This document shows positions 6,549 through 12,969 of a stretch of 13,099 nucleotides of DNA, piece by piece. A model generated the notes under the pieces. That model did not search any database, was not told the DNA's origin, and was given only the letters and a program-made list of their open reading frames with translations. The position numbers and the translations under genes were made by a program. How positions within the stretch are numbered: position 1 is the stretch's first letter; every line of letters begins with the position of its first letter. Origin of the DNA: 2-01-FULL-40-42 sp964349415 (GTDB lineage Bacteria; Patescibacteriota; Microgenomatia; UBA1406; GWC2-37-13); the NCBI GenBank assembly GCA_964349415.1, contig CAYGGJ010000023.1, positions 1 through 13,099 on the forward strand, given 5' to 3'.

Positions 6549-7352
6549 ATGAAGCTATTTTTTTCTGTCATAGTTCCAACCCTAAACGAAGAAAAATTTC
6601 TCCCCAAACTCTTAGATCGTCTTGTAAAGCAAAAGACTAAAAATTTCGAAGTAATAGTGGTTGATGGGAAATCAGAAGATAAAACCAAAGAGATATCAGA
6701 AAAAGCAAAAAAAGTTTTGAAACTAGAGTTTCTCGAGACTGAAGAAAAAAATGTTTCCCTTCAGAGGAATCTGGGAGCACAAAAGGCAAAAGGAGAGTAT
6801 CTGATATTTCTGGACGCAGACATTGGTATTTCACCTACTTTTACACAAAAGTTGGAATCTATTATCCTCCGGAAAAAAGGCTTAATCCTGCTTCCGAGTC
6901 TTTTACCCGATGAACAAAAACCCGAAACTAAAGCTATATTCAAAATGAGCAATAAGATAATAGAGGCTTCACAGGCACTTGGAAGGCCAATACCTGCCCC
7001 GGGAGCGCTCATTATAGAAAAGAACATTTTTTTGAAAATCGGTGGATATGATGAAAAAATTTCGCTTGCAGAGGATCACGAAATCTTAAAAAGAGCGCAG
7101 GAATGGGGCGTACGTGCAAAGTTCCTTCCGACTCTTACCGTACGGTTCTCATTGAGACGGGCAAAAAAAGAAGGAAGATTTAAGACGCTTTATAAATTCG
7201 CACTTTCCACATCTCACATATTATTTACTGGTACTTTGAAAGAAAAGATTTTTGAGTATGAGATGGGAGGAAAGTATCATCTTGAGGCTGACAAAAAGAA
7301 AGATTACGCTCAAGACTACTTAAATAAGATAAAGGAGTTTTTTCTTACTTAA
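6549..7352 (+). CDS. Family 2 glycosyltransferase (267 aa)
   Basis: This is a second GT-A glycosyltransferase, clearly different from the one at 5421-6236. Seen are the N-terminal SVIVPTLNEEKFLPKLL, the strand EVIVVDGKSEDKT, the metal-binding FLDADI (Asp89, Asp91) and LAEDHEILKRA (Glu175, Asp176) on the acceptor side. The VVDGKSEDKT variant with an early Gly and the LGRPIPAPGALII segment are common in the subset of GT2 enzymes near dolichol-phosphate-sugar and hopanoid-type synthases, but the substrate cannot be told. No membrane helix is evident. The last codon and stop share TTAA (7349-7352) with the end of the convergent EEP gene. Together with the other GT2 and the DUF2298 gene it suggests surface-glycan assembly. 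Confidence 0.88.
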   Translation: MKLFFSVIVPTLNEEKFLPKLLDRLVKQKTKNFEVIVVDGKSEDKTKEISEKAKKVLKLEFLETEEKNVSLQRNLGAQKAKGEYLIFLDADIGISPTFTQKLESIILRKKGLILLPSLLPDEQKPETKAIFKMSNKIIEASQALGRPIPAPGALIIEKNIFLKIGGYDEKISLAEDHEILKRAQEWGVRAKFLPTLTVRFSLRRAKKEGRFKTLYKFALSTSHILFTGTLKEKIFEYEMGGKYHLEADKKKDYAQDYLNKIKEFFLT

Positions 7353-8077
7353 TCCTCGGTTTTGAAGATCGTGATAATCGGATAGTGATCCGAGTGCTTG
7401 AATGAAATGGTTTCATTGGATTTAACCACGAGATTTTTATAAAGGACATAGTCCAGTTTTAATCTGATGCGAAATAGTCCCAAAATCTTTTTTTCTAAGG
7501 TGAAGAGTATATTATTGGTGGCTTCTTTCAAGCCGTGTACGCTTATGAGCTCCTCAAATTTTTTCCTTCCATAGGGGAAGTTAAAATCTCCGGCTATAAC
7601 CACGTGATTCTTTTTTGTAAGGTGAAGATCTGCGAAGGTGTTCTTTATCTGCTTAATTCTAAGCGCATTGGTCGCATACAGAGGCGTCAGATGAATATTG
7701 TAAGTGGTGATTGAAGACCCATTTTTTACAAAGGAGAACTCGTTTCTGAGCACTGTCCGGGGGTTTTTTTTACCCTTAAGAATAAAAATAAGGATTTGAT
7801 ATACGCTGCTTGGAAGATTGAGACTCTCTGATTTTGAAAGTTTAAATACTTTGGGATTGTAAAAGGTTGCTACGCCATAGACTTTACCAAAGCGCAAAAA
7901 ACTGTTTGAAAAATCCGCCAGTCTGTAGCCAAATTTTTCAATCTTTCTAAGATTATCCTCGTCAGTGTTAATCTCCTGAAAAAAGAGAATGTCCGGGTTG
8001 GAGTGGAGGATTATCTTTTGTAATTCGTGCAGCGCCTGGTTAACCAAGAGGTTATAGGTTAGGACAGAAAATTTCAT
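7349..8077 (-). CDS. Endonuclease/exonuclease/phosphatase (EEP) family protein (242 aa)
   Basis: This metal-dependent phosphoesterase has the DNase I / exonuclease III / inositol-phosphatase fold. The catalytic set is complete: LTYN (Asn9), FQEIN (Glu35), TYNIHLTP (His129), IAGDFNFP (Asp164, Asn166), LDYVL (Asp209) and the final HSDHYPI (Asp230, His231). Members cut DNA, RNA, phospholipids or phosphosugars; the substrate cannot be assigned, and there is no signal peptide or membrane helix. The start is set at the ATG at 8077 and not at the TTG at 8140, because the family begins with this M-K-hydrophobic-LTYN strand. The 21 residues in between (Cys- and Arg-rich) do not look like part of the domain, and a TATAAT box lies inside them, 16 bases before the chosen ATG. 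Confidence 0.88.
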   Translation of the reverse strand: MKFSVLTYNLLVNQALHELQKIILHSNPDILFFQEINTDEDNLRKIEKFGYRLADFSNSFLRFGKVYGVATFYNPKVFKLSKSESLNLPSSVYQILIFILKGKKNPRTVLRNEFSFVKNGSSITTYNIHLTPLYATNALRIKQIKNTFADLHLTKKNHVVIAGDFNFPYGRKKFEELISVHGLKEATNNILFTLEKKILGLFRIRLKLDYVLYKNLVVKSNETISFKHSDHYPIITIFKTED

Positions 8078-8093
8078 AAAAGTAGGTAGGCTC

Positions 8094-8099
8094 ATTATA
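8094..8099 (-). promoter_or_regulatory. -10 promoter box of the EEP gene
   Basis: TATAAT on the minus strand is a perfect -10 box ending 16 bases before the ATG at 8077, which predicts a leader of about 10 nt. No TG extension and no good -35 are seen. It argues against the longer TTG-started reading frame, which runs through it. Confidence 0.5.
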
Positions 8100-8182
8100 G
8101 TGAAACAGCCACGTCTTTTCCATACACAATGCATCCACAAATTACCTGCAATTTTACTTAGCCCTTCCCAATAGGCTATATT

Positions 8183-8235
8183 ATATCTTATCTTCTATAA
8201 GATATCCTATAGAAGAAGTGTTTTTTTCTATAGGA
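8183..8235. promoter_or_regulatory. Cluster of three overlapping inverted repeats (candidate operator)
   Basis: Three near-adjacent inverted repeats share arms. (1) ATATCTTAT (8183-8191) pairs with ATAAGATAT (8197-8205). (2) TCTTCTATA (8191-8199) pairs with TATAGAAGA (8208-8216). (3) TCCTATAGAA (8205-8214) pairs with TTCTATAGGA (8226-8235). The core TTCTATA occurs three times with alternating orientation (8194-8200, 8208-8214 inverted, 8226-8232). The cluster ends 2 bp before the TTGACA of the promoter at 8237-8265, so it lies upstream of the predicted transcript and would act as DNA. I infer binding sites for a dimeric regulator. The AT-richness makes short palindromes more likely by chance. 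Confidence 0.45.
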
Positions 8236-8236
8236 C

Positions 8237-8265
8237 TTGACAAATTAATTTTTATGCTCTACAGT
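8237..8265 (+). promoter_or_regulatory. Promoter of the 49-codon gene (leaderless)
   Basis: A perfect -35 TTGACA (8237-8242), a 17-bp spacer and TACAGT (8260-8265, 4 of 6) are followed by 6 bases and then the ATG at 8272. The expected start of transcription is the A of the ATG. This is the only perfect TTGACA -35 I noted at a gene start in the window. Confidence 0.6.
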
Positions 8266-8271
8266 AATAAT

Positions 8272-8421
8272 ATGAAGCTAAATAAGCCTTTACAGAAAGC
8301 CAAAGTGGAAATAAGGACAGAATACTTAAAATTTAAAGAAATAAGCGATTTTACCGGAGCTGAGTTTCAGAAGTTAAAGCAGAGAAAGCTAGCGATTCCC
8401 GTGAAGCTTTTTCACCTATAA
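8272..8421 (+). CDS. Candidate small basic protein (49 aa)
   Basis: This short reading frame encodes a Lys-rich, helical-looking peptide (KAKVEIRTEYLKFKEISDF, then FQKLKQRKLAIPVKLFHL) with no membrane segment. I do not recognise it. An in-frame longer version from GTG 8218 exists, but the ATG at 8272 fits the promoter exactly, with the -10 ending 6 bases upstream as for other genes here. The basic, helical character would suit a small nucleic-acid-binding protein, and the inverted repeats just upstream raise the possibility of self-regulation; both are inference. It converges with the DUF2298 gene, and its stop codon touches the A-run that forms the U-tract of that gene's terminator. It could also be a chance ORF. 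Confidence 0.45.
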   Translation: MKLNKPLQKAKVEIRTEYLKFKEISDFTGAEFQKLKQRKLAIPVKLFHL

Positions 8422-8473
8422 AAAAAGAGCATCACTACCGCTCGTATAAGGGTGACGACGAGTAGTAATGCTC
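8420..8473 (-). terminator. Intrinsic terminator of the DUF2298 gene
   Basis: GAGCATCACTAC (8427-8438) and GTAGTAATGCTC (8462-8473) form a 12-position stem with further short pairing inside. Read on the minus strand, the single plus-strand C/A mismatch becomes a G-U pair, and the hairpin is followed by seven Us (8426-8420). This is a textbook Rho-independent terminator 40 bp past the stop at 8513. On the plus strand no U-run follows. Confidence 0.85.
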
Positions 8474-8512
8474 AAATGAAACAATATCATAGGTAATTTT
8501 TGTTGTCAAGAT

Positions 8513-10693
8513 CTAGTCGAGTTTTACTTGATAGATCGCTCCGTTTTTATTGGTACTTTCGAAGATTTTCTCTCCAATTTGACTTAATTTATCTTCCCTC
8601 ATTCCCTTATAGCTTTGTTTTTCAAAATGTGAAACGATAATATAGCGAATTTTGTACTTCCTTATGAGCTTTTTTGTCTCCTCAACATCAGGCGAGGTGT
8701 AGATCGTAATAATGTCGGGGATGCGCTGGCCTACAACCTCGGGCGAACCTCTCCATAGCCACTCGTGCACCCACCAACCCGCAACCGTCGGAAGTCCCGT
8801 ATATGCCGATATACGTGCAAAATCCGTATATGAGTCGCCTTGCGCCTCTAAAATAGTAGGTTGTCCGGAGATATTTTTATTCAGATAGTCGACGATCTCC
8901 TTATCTTCAGGAAAACTCTCACCAAGCCAGGTATCTCCGTGAAGATTTGGCTTTTTGTCGTACTTTCCGTAGTAGGATGGAAAAGAGAAAAATGGGTATA
9001 AGAAAACTAAGAAAAAGGGAATTAAAAACAAAAGCTTCAGGATGTATCGTTTTGCACCCCTCGATTTCCATATCAGGTAAAAAACAAAGGTGGAAGCAAT
9101 ACTCATCATCATAAAGGCCTGATATCCCAGCTTAAACATCGTATTTGCCCGGAAATGTGCAGGGTATATGTCTTTTATGTAAAAGAATTCGGGGATCAAA
9201 ACTAAAAAGAAGCTGAAAGTGAAAAGACCAAAAATTAAGGCTAGAAACACATTCCGGTTTTCCTCACCCCTTTTCTTGATCTGTAAAATCAGAAGCGAGA
9301 CGAAATTAATTGCAAAAAATCCCCAGAGTACAAACAGCATCCATAAAGGAGAGACTTGGCAATTTCCTTTTTCAAAAAGAAAGGGACCGATTCTTTTGAG
9401 TGCGACTAGTTGAGAAGGGCTGCAGTTTAGGCCGATTCCGGATGCAAAGGGTGCGAAATTGAGTGAAAAAGGAAGCGAGAAGATAAGAAAAAACGCAAAA
9501 AGCAAGAGAGTGTTGACCAGGAAAGTATAGGTAAGTCCATATGCTATTAAAAAGCAGACTGTCACCAAAAGTATATAAATCGGACCGTCAAAAGCATTGG
9601 TCATGTAATGGATAGCGGTCATAAATCCAAAAAGCGCCGTAAAAGAAATGTGATATTTTGAATCCAGTTTTTTGTACCAGGAAAAACGGCCCCTTTTAAG
9701 ATCTGAAGCCTTTTGTTTATTTCCCTTGCTCCTAATCAGAAAGATGACCAGAAGAGCTATGGTAAGAAGTACAAAGGGGATATCAAATACATGGCCGTGA
9801 AGGTCGGCTACAACGTATGAATAAGAAGGAAACTCATGGATTGTAAGGGGAATAAAACGGGTCGCATTGGGATACCAGTATTTAACCGGATTGTACGTCG
9901 AGAAAATCTCCCAGAAAGGTATGGGTTTTTCGTTTGGATAGCCTTTAGTGAACAGGTAAACAGTATGAAGATTGCCGGCAAGATTTAGCAGATAACTTCC
10001 TAATATCCCGAAAAAAGACAAGATGACTATATTTATCTTTTTGACCTTTAATACAAGTTTTTCATAAAGATATACGAGATTGGTACACAAAGAAAAGGCC
10101 ATGGTTATGCTTTGCGCAAAAATGGTGGCCAGAATTAGGTTGTATCCTATGGAAGGAGAAATGTCGGTAAGCCGGATGAGAAAAGCGCCTGTGAGATGGC
10201 CAAAGTAGTAGTAATTAATAGGAAATCCTTCAGGTTGCGTTATTGTTCCTGAAAGCCACATATCAAGAGGCGGAAAGAAATTGCTGCGAAGAATTGAGTT
10301 TATAAATCCATAATCCATAAATTTTTCCAATCCCCGGATTGCAGGCTCCTGACCGCGTGTATATACGAGAAAAAAAAATGAGACAATAAACAAAAGCTCT
10401 TCAAACAGCAATAGCCGGAAATTAATCCTCTCTTTTTTCTTACGGAAGTAGATTAGGTTAATGGCAAAAAAAATGATGGTAACTAAAGCAGTGGTCCACC
10501 AGACAAAAGGAAGAATGTGCAGATTTCCCAGTATAAAAAGAGTGTAAGTTATGACGAGAATTGCAATAGTTTTAGCAAAAGGATAGCCATGATCAAACCA
10601 TGAGGAGAACAAGGTTTTAGTAAGCGGGAAGAAACCAAAGCCCAATACAAAGACGGCGAGATACCATCCAAACGCAGTGATAAACCAATCCAT
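8513..10693 (-). CDS. DUF2298 / 'YYY' polytopic membrane protein (726 aa)
   Basis: This large inner-membrane protein has at least ten hydrophobic helices and a soluble C-terminal part of about 130 residues. The diagnostic region is at residues 119-167: RGLEKFMDYGF, then FPPLDMWLSG, then NYYYFGH with the tyrosine triplet at 161-163. This is the signature of the Chlor_Arch_YYY / DUF2298 family of Chloroflexi, archaea and Patescibacteria. The overall shape (acidic residues in the first outer loop, many helices, then an extracytoplasmic domain with TYTDF-like and WWVHEWLWRG stretches) resembles GT-C enzymes such as PMT/ArnT, so sugar transfer from a lipid carrier is a reasonable inference; no activity is established to my knowledge. 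The start is supported by a TATAAT box 8 bases upstream, and transcription ends at the terminator at 8473-8420. Confidence 0.88.
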   Translation of the reverse strand: MDWFITAFGWYLAVFVLGFGFFPLTKTLFSSWFDHGYPFAKTIAILVITYTLFILGNLHILPFVWWTTALVTIIFFAINLIYFRKKKERINFRLLLFEELLFIVSFFFLVYTRGQEPAIRGLEKFMDYGFINSILRSNFFPPLDMWLSGTITQPEGFPINYYYFGHLTGAFLIRLTDISPSIGYNLILATIFAQSITMAFSLCTNLVYLYEKLVLKVKKINIVILSFFGILGSYLLNLAGNLHTVYLFTKGYPNEKPIPFWEIFSTYNPVKYWYPNATRFIPLTIHEFPSYSYVVADLHGHVFDIPFVLLTIALLVIFLIRSKGNKQKASDLKRGRFSWYKKLDSKYHISFTALFGFMTAIHYMTNAFDGPIYILLVTVCFLIAYGLTYTFLVNTLLLFAFFLIFSLPFSLNFAPFASGIGLNCSPSQLVALKRIGPFLFEKGNCQVSPLWMLFVLWGFFAINFVSLLILQIKKRGEENRNVFLALIFGLFTFSFFLVLIPEFFYIKDIYPAHFRANTMFKLGYQAFMMMSIASTFVFYLIWKSRGAKRYILKLLFLIPFFLVFLYPFFSFPSYYGKYDKKPNLHGDTWLGESFPEDKEIVDYLNKNISGQPTILEAQGDSYTDFARISAYTGLPTVAGWWVHEWLWRGSPEVVGQRIPDIITIYTSPDVEETKKLIRKYKIRYIIVSHFEKQSYKGMREDKLSQIGEKIFESTNKNGAIYQVKLD

Positions 10694-10701
10694 ACCCGTA
10701 C

Positions 10702-10707
10702 ATTATA
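10702..10707 (-). promoter_or_regulatory. -10 promoter of the DUF2298 gene (leaderless)
   Basis: TATAAT on the minus strand ends 8 bases before the ATG at 10693, giving a predicted leader of 0-2 nt. It shares a 54-bp intergenic region with the divergent valS promoter. Confidence 0.55.
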
Positions 10708-10717
10708 AAGCCAATTT

Positions 10718-10726
10718 TGCTATAAT
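10718..10726 (+). promoter_or_regulatory. Extended -10 promoter of valS
   Basis: TGCTATAAT is a perfect TGn-extended -10. The ATG at 10748 lies 21 bases after it, so the leader is about 14 nt and T-rich, without a Shine-Dalgarno sequence. There is no room for a T-box riboswitch. Confidence 0.6.
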
Positions 10727-10747
10727 TCGATATCAATTTTTTCTTTT

Positions 10748-12823
10748 ATGGATAAGACATTTCAGCCTTCTAAATTCGAAAAGGAAATCTACAATTTCTG
10801 GGAAAAAAATAAACTATTTGTCGCAAAGGTAGACAAAAGGAAAAAGCCCTTTTCAATCATTCTCCCCCCGCCAAATGCTAATGCAGCCCTTCATTGGGGT
10901 CACGCGATGTATGTCTACGAGGATATCATGATCCGTTACCACAAGCTCAAAGGATATGAAGTCCTCTGGCTTCCCGGTGCAGATCATGCAGGTATTGAAA
11001 CACAGTTTGTATTTGAAAAACATCTAAAAAAAGAAGGAAAGAGCAGGTTTGATTTTGAAAGACCGATGTTGTTTCAAATGATCTGGGACTTTGTCGAAAA
11101 AAACCGTGGAACCATGGAGCAACAGTTGAGAAGTCTCGGATTTGCGCTTGATTGGACAAAACAAAAATATACTATGGATCCCGATATTATAGAGATAGTC
11201 TACGACACATTCGAGAAGCTCTTTAATGAGGGCTTGGTTTACAGAGCGGAACGGCTGGTAAATTATTGTACTTCCTGCGGTACATCTTTTTCAGATCTGG
11301 AAGTAGTTCATAAAGAGCAAACAGACCCCCTTTATTATATGAAGTACGGGCCCTTTACCTTGGCTACGGTGCGTCCTGAGACAAAGTTTGGAGACACTGC
11401 AGTTGCAGTAAATCCTGCCGACAAAAGATACAAGAAATGGATTGGGAAAGAAATTGAGGTAGAGGGTTTAAATGGTACATTCAAGTTAAAGGTGGTCGGG
11501 GATAAGGCAGTTGATCCGAAGTTCGGGACAGGTGTAGTGAAAGTTACTCCAGCGCATGATTTTACGGATTATGAGATAGCAAAAAGGCATGGCATTCCTT
11601 TAAAACAGGTAATTGGTTTTGACGGAAAGTTAAATGAGCATGCGGGACCGTACGCTGGCTTAAATGTAAAAAAAGCACGGGAAAAAGTAGTTGAAGATCT
11701 TGAGAAAAAAGGACTGATGGTCAAAGTAAAGAAAGATTACTCACACAGAGTTGCAACATGCTACCGGTGTGGCAGGACTTTGGAACCTCTTCCAAAAGAT
11801 CAATGGTATATAAAGGTGCAACCACTGGTTGCAGAGGCTAAAAAATTAGTTACAAAAGGAAAGATAGAGGTTTATCCCAAAAGATTCAAGAAGCAGTTGA
11901 GCCGGACTCTCGATGAATTTATTGACTGGAACATCTCCCGGCAAATAGTCTGGGGCATACGGATACCCGCGTATTTTTGCAGAAGTACTAAAAAGTGGTT
12001 TGTTTCAAAAAAAATTCCCAAGCAATGTGCTCAATGCGGGACAGATGATTTCATGCAGGATGAAGACACTTTTGACACATGGTTTTCTTCTTCGCAGTGG
12101 CCTTTTGCTACGCTCCAAAGTCATGGAGAGGAATTCTATGATTATTTTTATCCTACATCAGTGATGGAGACAGGATACGATATTCTGCGCGCATGGGTTT
12201 CCCGGATGATCATGGTCGGAAATTTTGCAACGAAAAAAGAACCTTTTCAAAACATTTTTTTACACGGAATGGTGCGGGATAAACATGGGCAGAAAATGAG
12301 CAAGAGTAAGGGAAACGTGCTTGATCCGATGGAGTCGGTTCAGAAATTCGGAGCAGATGCATTCCGCGCCGCACTACTGTTTGGAGTAAAAGAGGGAAAT
12401 GACGTGGCGTTTTCTGAAGAAAGAATTATCGGGATGCGGAACTTTACAAATAAAGTCTGGAACATCGGAAGATTTATTTTCATGAATAAAGAAACTGCCG
12501 TCAAAAAAGCCACAAAACAAAATGTATTCATCAGGGAGCTGAGTGAAGAACTTGAAAAAGAAAGAAAGCAGTACGAAAAGCATATGGAAAAGTACGAATT
12601 TGCAAAAGCTCTAAATTTGACACACGAATTCTTATGGCATAGATTTGCCGATCATTATCTGGAAAAGTTGAAAGAAGAGCTTAAAAGTGGTAATATGGAA
12701 GCTCTGACGGCGTTACAAGATGCGTACAGCGAGAATCTGAAGATGCTTCATCCCTTTATGCCGTTTATCACCGAAGCCGTCTATCAAACATTTTACGGAA
12801 AAGATAAATCAATACTTAATTAA
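10748..12823 (+). CDS. valS: Valyl-tRNA synthetase, short form (691 aa)
   Basis: The enzyme charges tRNA-Val and edits mischarged threonine. Seen in order are: PPPNANAALHWGHA with the HIGH motif as HWGH (49-52); the ValS-type WLPGADHAGIETQ; a CxxC near NYCTSCGTSFSDLE; the CP1 editing domain starting with TVRPET (207-212) and containing GDTAVAVNP and GVVKVTPAHDFTDYE; CYRCGRTLEPL; DWNISRQIVWGIRIP; DTWFSSSQWPF; and KMSKS (516-520). The anticodon-binding helical domain begins near NKVWNIGRF. The protein stops at FITEAVYQTFYGKDKSILN, where longer ValS proteins (about 860-950 residues) continue with the rest of that domain and a C-terminal coiled-coil arm. rpmH starts 5 bp after the stop, so the missing part is not present as a frameshifted piece. 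Confidence 0.96.
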   Translation: MDKTFQPSKFEKEIYNFWEKNKLFVAKVDKRKKPFSIILPPPNANAALHWGHAMYVYEDIMIRYHKLKGYEVLWLPGADHAGIETQFVFEKHLKKEGKSRFDFERPMLFQMIWDFVEKNRGTMEQQLRSLGFALDWTKQKYTMDPDIIEIVYDTFEKLFNEGLVYRAERLVNYCTSCGTSFSDLEVVHKEQTDPLYYMKYGPFTLATVRPETKFGDTAVAVNPADKRYKKWIGKEIEVEGLNGTFKLKVVGDKAVDPKFGTGVVKVTPAHDFTDYEIAKRHGIPLKQVIGFDGKLNEHAGPYAGLNVKKAREKVVEDLEKKGLMVKVKKDYSHRVATCYRCGRTLEPLPKDQWYIKVQPLVAEAKKLVTKGKIEVYPKRFKKQLSRTLDEFIDWNISRQIVWGIRIPAYFCRSTKKWFVSKKIPKQCAQCGTDDFMQDEDTFDTWFSSSQWPFATLQSHGEEFYDYFYPTSVMETGYDILRAWVSRMIMVGNFATKKEPFQNIFLHGMVRDKHGQKMSKSKGNVLDPMESVQKFGADAFRAALLFGVKEGNDVAFSEERIIGMRNFTNKVWNIGRFIFMNKETAVKKATKQNVFIRELSEELEKERKQYEKHMEKYEFAKALNLTHEFLWHRFADHYLEKLKEELKSGNMEALTALQDAYSENLKMLHPFMPFITEAVYQTFYGKDKSILN

Positions 12824-12828
12824 CATAT

Positions 12829-12966
12829 ATGCCAAAGCGAACATATCAGCCAAAAAAGAAAAAAAGAGCAAGAAAACACGGGTATTTAAAAAGAACCCGC
12901 TCGGCAGGAGGGATTAAAGTTGTCAAAAGAAGACGGGCAAAAGGACGCAAGCGCCTGACAGTTTAA
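12829..12966 (+). CDS. rpmH: Ribosomal protein bL34 (45 aa)
   Basis: This 45-residue, extremely basic protein of the large ribosomal subunit starts with MPKRTYQPKKKKRARKHGY and continues with FLxRxxxxxG-like LKRTRSAGGIKVVKRRRAKGRKRL. That matches bL34 along its whole length (usual 44-47 residues). It starts 5 bp after the valS stop, with no Shine-Dalgarno sequence and no clear promoter, so it may be read from valS or from a promoter inside it. In most bacteria rnpA follows rpmH; here the next start (yidC) comes only 3 bp after the stop. Confidence 0.96.
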   Translation: MPKRTYQPKKKKRARKHGYLKRTRSAGGIKVVKRRRAKGRKRLTV

Positions 12967-12969
12967 TAT

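Noticed and set aside
8078..8140. TTG-started extension of the EEP protein
   Set aside because: The 21 residues do not belong to the domain, and a TATAAT box lies inside them at the right distance for the ATG at 8077.
8159..8178. TAGCC...GGCTA inverted repeat
   Set aside because: Only 5 bp with a 10-nt spacer; expected by chance.
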